From Actinomycetes bacterium (GTDB lineage: Bacteria > Actinomycetota > Thermoleophilia > BMS3ABIN01): 6,462 bases of DNA. Under the pieces are notes generated by a model. The model saw only the letters and a list, made by a program, of their open reading frames with translations. It was not told the DNA's origin and searched no databases. The stretch spans positions 1 to 6,462 of the forward strand of contig JAJYLK010000070.1 in assembly GCA_021787775.1 (NCBI GenBank), written 5' to 3'. Position 1 is the first letter of the stretch. Every line of letters begins with the position of its first letter. The position numbers and the translations under genes were made by a program. Below, in pieces: positions 1-5,852 of this stretch.

Positions 1-539
1 TCCCCGATCACTTTCAGAAGATTTGCCGCGACCGTCCCGTCGGGGAGCTTGGCTGCGGGAAGCGACATCTCGGACCGCTGGCGGCGGATGTCCTCCACCG
101 CCGCTGTTATCTGCTCGCCGCCAGCGCGGTAAAGTCCGGAGATGTCCATCAATAACTTTTGCATTTGATCTGATGGAAGATATGTTATGCCACCGATCAA
201 TTCCCCCGCCGGGGTCAGAAATGCCAGCGTCGGCCATCCTCCCTGATTGTAACGCGCGTTGATGTCCGGCCGCCGGTCGCTGTCCACTCGCACCGGGATG
301 TAATTCTCATTGATCAACTGGATGACTTCGCCGTCGGAGTAGCTTGTCTCGTCCATGACATGACACCAGTGGCACCATGGCGCCGAGATTGCCAGCAGCA
401 CCGGCCTGGACTCCTGGCGGGCCTGCGCGAACGCCTCTGCGCTCCATGGGCGCCAGTCGATCTCAGCGGCGCGGTTCGGCCGCGGTGAAAAGCGAAATTC
501 CGGTGACCCTCCACCCTGATTTTTTTCCTGCTCTGCCAT
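1..539 (-). CDS. DUF255/YyaL-like thioredoxin-domain protein, N-terminal part (cut by window edge)
   Basis: Reading the - strand from ATG at 539-537 gives 179 codons with no stop before the window edge, so the gene is 3'-partial. A short polar N-terminus is followed by a thioredoxin-like fold. Visible are the active-site stretch WCHWCHVM (Cys56 and Cys59), a VRVDSDRRPDI segment near residues 83-93, and GGWPTLAFLTP near 100-110, where Pro103 is the expected cis-proline. The CHWCHVM, VD..RPD and GGWP signatures are those of the DUF255 / YyaL / spermatogenesis-associated protein 20 family. Members usually continue into a large alpha-helical barrel domain, which would lie outside the window. Compared with my memory of the family, the loop between RPD and GGWP is about ten residues short. 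There is no signal peptide, so it is probably cytoplasmic. The start is supported by AGAGGGTG a few bases upstream. The cellular role of the family is poorly defined; a thiol-redox role is inferred. It is transcribed divergently from mnmE. Confidence 0.85.
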   Translation of the reverse strand, partial: MAEQEKNQGGGSPEFRFSPRPNRAAEIDWRPWSAEAFAQARQESRPVLLAISAPWCHWCHVMDETSYSDGEVIQLINENYIPVRVDSDRRPDINARYNQGGWPTLAFLTPAGELIGGITYLPSDQMQKLLMDISGLYRAGGEQITAAVEDIRRQRSEMSLPAAKLPDGTVAANLLKVIG

Positions 540-541
540 AT

Positions 542-549
542 CACCCTCT
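542..549 (-). promoter_or_regulatory. Shine-Dalgarno site of the DUF255 gene
   Basis: The - strand reads AGAGGGTG ending two bases before the ATG at 539-537. This is a good match to the anti-Shine-Dalgarno complement and fixes the start of the thioredoxin-domain gene. It also shows that the organism uses SD-led initiation alongside the leaderless starts proposed for mnmE and parA. Confidence 0.6.
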
Positions 550-575
550 AAACTCGAATTTGCCGCCACGGAAAC

Positions 576-581
576 ATTTTA
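576..581 (-). promoter_or_regulatory. Candidate -10 box for the DUF255 gene
   Basis: The - strand reads TAAAAT (5 of 6 to TATAAT), about 36 nt upstream of the ATG at 539. This would give a 5' leader of about 30 nt carrying the Shine-Dalgarno site. There is no TG extension and no convincing TTGACA-like -35, so this is only a positional candidate. Confidence 0.3.
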
Positions 582-673
582 AACGAAACGCAGGCTGGTT
601 GAAGCTTGTGACGATCTAAGCATCGTGCTGCCGCCAGCAATCCTGTGAGTGCAATAACTGCCTGGGCAGCCAC

Positions 674-682
674 TGCTATAAT
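674..682 (+). promoter_or_regulatory. Extended -10 promoter of mnmE, leaderless type
   Basis: TGCTATAAT is a perfect TATAAT hexamer (677-682) with the TGn extension (674-676). Counting the last hexamer base as -7 puts +1 at 689-690, on the A of the mnmE ATG at 690. No Shine-Dalgarno sequence precedes that ATG, so the expected transcript is leaderless. I see no TTGACA-like -35 at 16-18 bp spacing, which extended -10 promoters can tolerate. The box also lies inside any reading frame extended upstream to GTG 645, which argues against that longer start. Confidence 0.75.
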
Positions 683-689
683 AGCGTTT

Positions 690-2066
690 ATGGGAGAGGC
701 CCCGACAATTGCGGCGATCTCGACTGCCCTGGGGGCCGGCGCCATCGGCATCGTCCGCCTGTCCGGGACGGCCGCGATCAACATCTGCGACCAGGTATTT
801 CGCGGCAAGCTGCCTCTGGCAGAAGCCGGCTCGCACACCATCCACCTGGGAACGATATTTGACACGACGTCGGGTGAGACCGTGGACGAGGTACTGGTCA
901 GTGTCATGAAGGCGCCGGCAACTTATACACGCGAAGACATCGTGGAAGTCAACTGCCACGGGAGCGCGGTGGCCCAGCAAAAAGTACTTTCCCTCTTCCT
1001 GGACCATGGCGCACAGCTCGCCACACCCGGCGAATTCACCAGGCGCGCCTTCTTCAACGGCCGCATCGACCTGGCTCAGGCGGAAAGTGTCGCGCGCATC
1101 GTCTCGGCCAGGACGGAAGCCGGTCTGAAGATGGCCGTGGGCCAACTCGAAGGGGTGCTCTCCAGGGAGATCGCCTCGATCCGCAGCTCCACTCTGGGAG
1201 TCCTGGCCGTTGTCGAAGCCGGCATCGATTTTTCCGATGAGGATGTCGACGAGATCGATGCCTCCGATGCTGGCAAGCAGCTAATGCGGCTCCGGGGTCG
1301 AATCGATGAACTGATCGAGACGGCGCTTACGGGCCGCGTGCTTAGCGAGGGCGTACGGACCGCGATCGTCGGCAAGCCCAATGTGGGCAAATCGAGCCTG
1401 CTGAATTCCCTGGTGATGCGGGAGCGGGCCATTGTCACAGAGACCCCCGGCACCACACGCGATACGATCGAGGAAATCATAAGTGTGGGCGGCATTCCTT
1501 TAAAGCTGACCGATACTGCCGGACTCAGGCCCGCGAACGACGAAGTCGAGAAACTCGGCGTCGAGCGCAGCCGTCAGGCAATCCGGGAAGCGGACCTGAT
1601 CCTCTGCATGTTCGACGGCAGCCAGCACGAGGACGACCATGACCGGGCGCTGATGACGTCGGTTCCCGCCGACAGAACGATATATGTGATCAACAAGTGC
1701 GATCTGTTCCGCGGCCGCTCTCCTGTTTTTAACCAGGGACTATTACCATCGCGCCCCGTCGTGATCTCGGCCATGACCCGCCAGGGACTGCGTATCCTCA
1801 AGGAGAAAGTGGCTGACAAGGTGCTGGGCAGATCTTTCCCCTCACCGCAAAGCCCGGTTGTGACACAGGAGCGGCACCGCCGTTTGCTGGCTGACGCCTC
1901 GGAAGCAATCGGCCGCGCGGAGCAGGGTCTGCGGGTGCGATTGGGTGAAGAGCTCATCGCCGAAGAGCTGCGTCTGGCCCTGAGATCGCTGGGTGAGATT
2001 ACCGGCGAGGAGATCATGGAAGACCTCCTGGACGTGATTTTCCAGGAATTCTGCATCGGAAAATAG
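690..2066 (+). CDS. mnmE: tRNA uridine-5-carboxymethylaminomethyl modification GTPase MnmE
   Basis: MnmE (TrmE) is a cytoplasmic, dimerising GTPase. With MnmG it adds an aminomethyl or carboxymethylaminomethyl group to C5 of wobble U34 in tRNAs reading NNA/NNG codons, using a tetrahydrofolate-derived carbon. The 458-residue product has the usual family length. The N-terminal folate-binding domain opens with TIAAISTALGAGAIGIVRLSG. The inserted G domain shows G1 GKPNVGKSS (228-236), G2 GTTRD (254-258), G3 DTAG (275-278) and G4 NKCD (335-338). The helical domain flanks it, and the protein ends in the diagnostic FCIGK with catalytic Cys455. All key residues are present. I chose ATG 690 because it matches the family N-terminus and lies where transcription from the extended -10 should begin. 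GTG 645 would add a 15-residue hydrophobic leader overlapping the promoter. A 12-nt gap separates it from the MnmG-like gene, suggesting an operon. Confidence 0.97.
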   Translation: MGEAPTIAAISTALGAGAIGIVRLSGTAAINICDQVFRGKLPLAEAGSHTIHLGTIFDTTSGETVDEVLVSVMKAPATYTREDIVEVNCHGSAVAQQKVLSLFLDHGAQLATPGEFTRRAFFNGRIDLAQAESVARIVSARTEAGLKMAVGQLEGVLSREIASIRSSTLGVLAVVEAGIDFSDEDVDEIDASDAGKQLMRLRGRIDELIETALTGRVLSEGVRTAIVGKPNVGKSSLLNSLVMRERAIVTETPGTTRDTIEEIISVGGIPLKLTDTAGLRPANDEVEKLGVERSRQAIREADLILCMFDGSQHEDDHDRALMTSVPADRTIYVINKCDLFRGRSPVFNQGLLPSRPVVISAMTRQGLRILKEKVADKVLGRSFPSPQSPVVTQERHRRLLADASEAIGRAEQGLRVRLGEELIAEELRLALRSLGEITGEEIMEDLLDVIFQEFCIGK

Positions 2067-2078
2067 CTTTCGCAAACG

Positions 2079-3170
2079 ATGAGTCCTTCCGGGAACAACC
2101 CTGAAAGATATGACGTGTTAGTCGTCGGTGGCGGGCCGGCCGGCTGCGAAGCCGCTGTTGCCGCCGCAATTCTTGGCGCCAGGACGCTGTGCCTCACCAT
2201 CAATCTGGACAGCGTAGCCCTTCATCCCGCCGGTCCGGTGCTTGCGGAAGGAAAAGACGATCCGCGCTCTGCCTTGCTACACGAACTTCGCGAGATCGGC
2301 GGGATCCTGCCTGAAATTCTCATGCACGAGGGGACAACGACTGGTGTCCCTGAAAAGGGAAGGGTGCTGATAGACCGGCGCCGCCTCAGCCTGGCATACA
2401 AATCGCGGCTTGAGCACACGGAAGGCGTTGAGCTGAGGCAGGGGCTGGTCGTCTCGCTGGAACCGCATGATGGTTACTGGTTGGCCGGGACAAAGCTGGG
2501 GGAGACATTCAGCGCCAACTTCGTCATCGTCGCGGTGGGGACTTATTTGAACGGGACCGTAACCGAGGCGGGCATCTCGGTCCCCGGAGGCCGCCATGGT
2601 GAGATTCCATCAAATGGCCTCGCCGCCTGCCTTGCCGCGCTCGGCATAGATCTGGAACCAGCCAATGCAACCTGCTTTGCCCGCGTCGCCGCAGGGAGCG
2701 CCGGCGGCGCCGGCCTGCCACCCGACGGCGAGGCCCTGCGCGAACTCTATGCTCTGGGCATCGACCTCAAGGGCAGCCGGGCGCACGCGCTCGAGGTCAT
2801 CCGAGGCTCCGCGGGGTACAACAAGCCGCCCGCAGCGATAGCCGCACCCGGAAGTCTCAAGCATGCCTGGATCACCCGCTCTCAGTTCACCGTCAGGCAC
2901 CTGATTTTATCGGCGGCTCAGGTGGACAGGGATTTGCAGTCGCGCTCGCTCCCCGGGCTCTTTTTTGCCGGGCGGGCCGCCGGGAGCTGCAACTATTCCG
3001 AAGCGGCGGCCCTGGGCTTGCTTGCCGGCGACAGCGCCGCTGTCAGAGCGAAAAATCTGGCAGGTGGTAGGTTAATAAAAGATTACAAATTTGTTAATAA
3101 GCTCGTCGCTGCAGTAGCCGAACAGCAGGTGCGACCCGTAACTATCAGAAAACCGCCGCCCGGATGTTAG
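2079..3170 (+). CDS. Short MnmG-like FAD-binding protein, probable non-canonical paralogue
   Basis: This 363-residue protein clearly belongs to the GidA/MnmG flavoprotein superfamily. It has a dinucleotide-binding motif, VVGGGPAGCEAA (15-26), a middle block VIVAVGTYLNG that aligns with VVLACGTFMRG of the adjacent MnmG, a following PGGRHGEIPS resembling PAGRMGEPPA, and a C-terminal FAD block LFFAGRAAGSCNYSEAAALG (294-313). It differs sharply from MnmG. The CNPAIGG motif is replaced by HPAGPVLAEG, the RYCPS cysteine segment is absent, and the C-terminal helical domain (over 200 residues) is missing. TrmFO-specific cysteine motifs are not seen either. The last 33 or so residues (from about 330) match nothing familiar and use AT-rich codons. 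The start is ATG 2079, 12 nt after mnmE, with no good Shine-Dalgarno. Its place between mnmE and mnmG suggests a link to tRNA U34 modification, but the reaction is unknown. The frame is intact with GC-rich codons, so a recent pseudogene is unlikely. Confidence 0.85.
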   Translation: MSPSGNNPERYDVLVVGGGPAGCEAAVAAAILGARTLCLTINLDSVALHPAGPVLAEGKDDPRSALLHELREIGGILPEILMHEGTTTGVPEKGRVLIDRRRLSLAYKSRLEHTEGVELRQGLVVSLEPHDGYWLAGTKLGETFSANFVIVAVGTYLNGTVTEAGISVPGGRHGEIPSNGLAACLAALGIDLEPANATCFARVAAGSAGGAGLPPDGEALRELYALGIDLKGSRAHALEVIRGSAGYNKPPAAIAAPGSLKHAWITRSQFTVRHLILSAAQVDRDLQSRSLPGLFFAGRAAGSCNYSEAAALGLLAGDSAAVRAKNLAGGRLIKDYKFVNKLVAAVAEQQVRPVTIRKPPPGC

Positions 3171-3183
3171 CACAAATTAATAA
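3072..3183 (+). repeat. AT-rich island with three TTAATAA copies and a 10-bp palindrome
   Basis: TTAATAA occurs at 3072-3078, 3094-3100 and 3177-3183. The first two copies sit inside GTTAATAA octamers exactly 22 bp apart, about two helical turns. Between them lies the perfect palindrome ACAAATTTGT (3085-3094). ACAAATT recurs at 3173-3179, again running into TTAATAA. The stretch is strikingly AT-rich for this window and spans the 3' end of the MnmG-like gene and the leader of mnmG. It could be an operator or part of an internal promoter, but I found no convincing -35/-10 pair. The function is inferred only. Confidence 0.4.
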
Positions 3184-3189
3184 ATTATC

Positions 3190-3197
3190 AAGGAAAG
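3190..3197 (+). promoter_or_regulatory. Shine-Dalgarno site favouring TTG 3206 as mnmG start
   Basis: AAGGAAAG ends 8 nt before TTG 3206, which is in the mnmG frame. The ATG at 3164 is preceded by GC-rich sequence without a Shine-Dalgarno. Starting at 3206 gives a product beginning MPGFDVIVVGGGHAG, close to the usual short MnmG N-terminus, and leaves the AT-rich 3171-3205 stretch as a spacer. Confidence 0.5.
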
Positions 3198-3205
3198 ACT
3201 GCAGT

Positions 3206-5062
3206 TTGCCCGGTTTCGACGTCATCGTGGTCGGTGGCGGGCACGCCGGCTGCGAAGCTGCCCTGGCAGCGGCTCGGATGGGCTGCTCCACCCTTTTGCT
3301 TACTCTTTCCCTGGAGAAGATTGCCTTGATGCCCTGCAACCCCGCGATCGGTGGAGTGGGCAAAGGCCAGCTGACGCGGGAAATAGACGCACTTGGGGGC
3401 GAACAGGGGCGCAACACTGACCGCTCTTTTATTCAGATGAAGATGCTGAATACTGGTAAAGGCCGCGCCGTTCAGGCGTTGCGAGCCCAAGCAGACAAGA
3501 AGCTCTACGAGGACAACATGAAAAGAGCTCTCGCCCAGGAACAAAACCTGCAAATCCTCGAAGGCACTGCTGCAGCTCTTAATGTTTCACGTGAAACAAT
3601 TGAGGGCCTCACTCTGACCGATGGCAGCTTCATTCCTGCAAGATCAGTTGTATTGGCCTGCGGCACCTTCATGCGCGGGAAGATAGTTGTCGGCGACCAC
3701 ATCTTCCCAGCCGGGAGAATGGGAGAACCGCCGGCCATTGAGCTTTCAGCGAGCCTGGCTCATGCTGGGCTGGAACTGGCACGATTCCAGTCCGCCACAC
3801 CTCCACGCATCGACGCGCGCTCAATAAATCCTGACAAGATGTCAGTCGAATCCGGGGACCATGATCCTGAGCTGTTTTCCATCTCCAGCAAACCCGATAA
3901 CCGGCGGCAGATCCCCTGCTATTTAACGAACACCACGGCGAAAACCCACGAAGTCGTCCGCAATCATCTTCATCTTTCTCCGATCAAGAACGGTTCTGTC
4001 AGCAGCAAGGGTCCGCGGTACTGCCCTTCAATTGACCGCAAGGTTATCAATTTTCCCGACCGCGACCATCATCCGGTCTTTGTCGAACCAGAGGGCCGGG
4101 ATACTTCAGAGATGTATCTTCAGGGCCTGACTACCAGCCTCCCGGTATGGATACAAGAAAAAGTGATCCGTACTGTACCCGGCTTGGAGAACTCCCGGCT
4201 CATGCGGCCCGGCTATGCCGTCGAATACGACTACGTCATTCCTGACCAGCTTACTCTTGCTTTAGAGACCAAAGCAGTAAAGCACCTCTTCCTGGCCGGC
4301 CAGATCAATGGCACCTCGGGCTACGAAGAGGCGGCGGCGCAAGGGCTTGTTGCCGGAATTAACGCGGCTCTGGGCGTCCAGGGCCATGAACCCATGATTC
4401 TCAGGCGAGATGAGGCTTACATCGGCGTTCTTATCGACGACCTGGTGACCAAGGGCGTTGACGAGCCCTATCGCATGTTCACTTCACGCGCGGAATACCG
4501 CCTGTTACTAAGACACGACAATGCTCACAGCCGGCTCGCCGAAACTGGAAACCGGCTCGGCCTGGTCCCCGATGCCACCCTGGCTGAGATCTTCAGCCAT
4601 ACGCAGCGAGTTCGTGCCTTGCTGGCGAATTTGAAAAAAACTCGCCTGCAACCCTCAGGGCAGCTGAACGATGTGCTGAAATCCCGCGGCTCAGCCACTA
4701 TTAGTGAGGCCCAAGCCGCTTGGCAACTGATAAAGCGGCCCGAACTTCGCCTCGAAGACCTGAAGCCGTTTATCGCCCTCCTTCCAGCACAGGCAGCCGA
4801 AATCATTAAAAGCGCCGAAATCGAGATCAAATATTCCGGTTATATCGCTCGACAACAAGAAGAGATAAACCGTTGCGCCAGCCTTGAAAATACCCTGATC
4901 CCTACTGATTTCAGTTACCCCGATCTGGAAGGCATCACGATCGAGGCGCGCGAAAAACTATCCCGCATCCGGCCGTCATCGCTAGGTCAGGCTTCCCGAA
5001 TCGCGGGCGTTTCTCCCGCTGATATCTCAGTCCTGTCTATTTTTCTGCGGGCGGCCCGTTGA
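3206..5062 (+). CDS. mnmG: tRNA uridine-5-carboxymethylaminomethyl modification enzyme MnmG
   Basis: MnmG (GidA) is the FAD/NADH-dependent partner of MnmE in U34 modification of tRNA. Numbering from TTG 3206 (618 residues), it shows GGGHAGCEAA at 10-19, CNPAIGG with Cys44, RYCPS with the conserved Cys273, the second FAD motif AGQINGTSGYEEAAAQG near 364-380, and YRMFTSRAEYRLLLR. The C-terminal tRNA/MnmE-binding domain ends with EKLSRIRPSSLGQASRIAGVSP in pieces typical of the family. All hallmarks are present and the length is normal. An alternative ATG at 3164 gives 632 residues and overlaps the upstream gene by 7 nt, which would allow translational coupling. I prefer 3206 because of its Shine-Dalgarno and the usual N-terminus, but this is not settled. 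The stop TGA overlaps the TTG start of rsmG. The coding sequence also contains a parS site at 3583-3598, read as NVSRET. Confidence 0.95.
   Translation: MPGFDVIVVGGGHAGCEAALAAARMGCSTLLLTLSLEKIALMPCNPAIGGVGKGQLTREIDALGGEQGRNTDRSFIQMKMLNTGKGRAVQALRAQADKKLYEDNMKRALAQEQNLQILEGTAAALNVSRETIEGLTLTDGSFIPARSVVLACGTFMRGKIVVGDHIFPAGRMGEPPAIELSASLAHAGLELARFQSATPPRIDARSINPDKMSVESGDHDPELFSISSKPDNRRQIPCYLTNTTAKTHEVVRNHLHLSPIKNGSVSSKGPRYCPSIDRKVINFPDRDHHPVFVEPEGRDTSEMYLQGLTTSLPVWIQEKVIRTVPGLENSRLMRPGYAVEYDYVIPDQLTLALETKAVKHLFLAGQINGTSGYEEAAAQGLVAGINAALGVQGHEPMILRRDEAYIGVLIDDLVTKGVDEPYRMFTSRAEYRLLLRHDNAHSRLAETGNRLGLVPDATLAEIFSHTQRVRALLANLKKTRLQPSGQLNDVLKSRGSATISEAQAAWQLIKRPELRLEDLKPFIALLPAQAAEIIKSAEIEIKYSGYIARQQEEINRCASLENTLIPTDFSYPDLEGITIEAREKLSRIRPSSLGQASRIAGVSPADISVLSIFLRAAR
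3583..3598. promoter_or_regulatory. parS: parS centromere site inside mnmG (ParB/Spo0J binding)
   Basis: TGTTTCACGTGAAACA is a perfect 16-bp palindrome and an exact match to the conserved bacterial parS consensus. ParB/Spo0J dimers load here and spread as sliding clamps, and ParA drives segregation of the resulting complex. In the mnmG frame it encodes NVSRET. It lies about 2.25 kb upstream of the parA start, consistent with the origin-proximal clustering of parS sites. I saw no second match in the window. Confidence 0.93.
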
Positions 5063-5754
5063 ACTGGCAGAGCCGGGCTCAATCCCGATACGACCTTGAC
5101 CGGGTGCAGATGGAACGTCTGGTGACGCTTCAAAGTCTTCTCTCTGAACCCGAAAACCGCGGTCTGACCTCGGTGCCGCCGGACCGGATCGGCAAAATCC
5201 ACATACTTGACAGCCTGAATTTACTGGATTTTCCTCAAGTCACACATGCGCACTCATGCGTAGATGTTGGCAGCGGCGGCGGACTTCCGGGCTTACCGTT
5301 GTCAATTGCCAGGCCCGGTCTGAATATGACGCTGATCGAATCAAACAAGCGTAAAAGTGCATTCCTCTCCCGTGCCGTTTCCATTCTTGGCTTGTCGAAC
5401 GTCCGCGTGCTGGCAGTCAGGGCTGAAGACGCTGCGCGTACGGAACTTCGGGACTCTTTCGATCTTGCGCTGGCACGCGCAGTGGGGCCGCTGCCAGTAG
5501 TCCTTGAATTTACATTGCCGCTACTGAGAACGGGTGGTAATTCCCTGCTACAGCGCGGTTCCCGGGAGCCGGGCGATCTGGAAGCCGCTGAAATCTCCTC
5601 ATCACTCCTTGGAGGCGAACTCAAACGAGTCAAGAAAGTCAGCCCATATCCCGGCTCCATAAATTTACACATCTGGGTGGTGGCCAAGAAAACATCCACA
5701 CCTAAGCGCTTCCCCCGCCGGGTCGGTGTAGCCAAAAAACGCCCCCTGGCCTGA
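5059..5754 (+). CDS. rsmG: 16S rRNA (guanine-527-N7)-methyltransferase RsmG
   Basis: RsmG (GidB) uses S-adenosylmethionine to make m7G at position 527 of 16S rRNA in the 530 loop; its loss causes low-level streptomycin resistance in several bacteria. The 231-residue product shows IHILDSL, the SAM-binding motif I DVGSGGGLPGLPL (69-81), the acidic ribose-binding motif LIESNKRK (92-99), RAEDA, the ARAVGPL segment, and the basic C-terminal signature RFPRRVGVAKKRPL. The family motif just upstream of the LDSL block is slightly divergent (NRGLTSV where NLTA is usual). The start is TTG 5059, whose TTGA overlaps the mnmG stop by 4 nt. No Shine-Dalgarno is obvious, so translation is probably coupled to mnmG. 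ATG 5110 is a later alternative but would trim the N-terminal helix. Confidence 0.95.
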   Translation: MNWQSRAQSRYDLDRVQMERLVTLQSLLSEPENRGLTSVPPDRIGKIHILDSLNLLDFPQVTHAHSCVDVGSGGGLPGLPLSIARPGLNMTLIESNKRKSAFLSRAVSILGLSNVRVLAVRAEDAARTELRDSFDLALARAVGPLPVVLEFTLPLLRTGGNSLLQRGSREPGDLEAAEISSSLLGGELKRVKKVSPYPGSINLHIWVVAKKTSTPKRFPRRVGVAKKRPLA

Positions 5755-5837
5755 GAAACCTGCAAGACTCCTCTGGAAATACATTCTGGATCCTGGCTAT
5801 TTTCCCGACTCAGCTTCTAGTCTCTGTCCGAAGCATC

Positions 5838-5846
5838 TGTTAAAAT
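5838..5846 (+). promoter_or_regulatory. Extended -10 promoter of parA, leaderless type
   Basis: TGTTAAAAT has a TGn extension (5838-5840) and a TAAAAT hexamer (5841-5846, 5 of 6 to consensus). The predicted +1, seven bases after the hexamer, is exactly the G of GTG 5853. There is no room for a Shine-Dalgarno, and the first three bases of the hexamer are an in-frame TAA that closes the parA frame upstream. The arrangement mirrors the mnmE promoter at 674-682. No clear -35 is seen. Confidence 0.65.
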
Positions 5847-5852
5847 TCCCTC

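Noticed and set aside
520..526. A7 tract (- strand) at codons 5-7 of the DUF255 gene as a phase-variation or slippage site
   Set aside because: Seven As is short for phase variation and arises naturally from Glu-Lys-Asn codons; a similar A7 occurs in mnmG at 4634-4640.
645..689. Upstream GTG start for mnmE adding 15 residues
   Set aside because: The extra residues are hydrophobic and atypical for MnmE, no Shine-Dalgarno precedes GTG 645, and the stretch contains a perfect extended -10 promoter.
923..931. TTATACACG, 8 of 9 to the DnaA box
   Set aside because: It is a single near-match inside the mnmE coding sequence without a cluster or AT-rich unwinding element, so it does not support an origin here.
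548..1145. Long - strand open frames opposite the start of mnmE
   Set aside because: They overlap a certain mnmE on the opposite strand, show no recognisable domain and are typical shadows of GC-rich coding sequence.
2079..3170. TrmFO (folate-dependent tRNA m5U54 methyltransferase) as identity of the MnmG-like protein
   Set aside because: The N-terminal motif and the following LTINLDSVAL segment align with MnmG rather than TrmFO, and TrmFO's characteristic cysteine motifs are not seen.
5755..5852. Possible terminator between rsmG and parA
   Set aside because: No stable GC-rich hairpin followed by a U run could be found; only short palindromes such as GGATCC are present.
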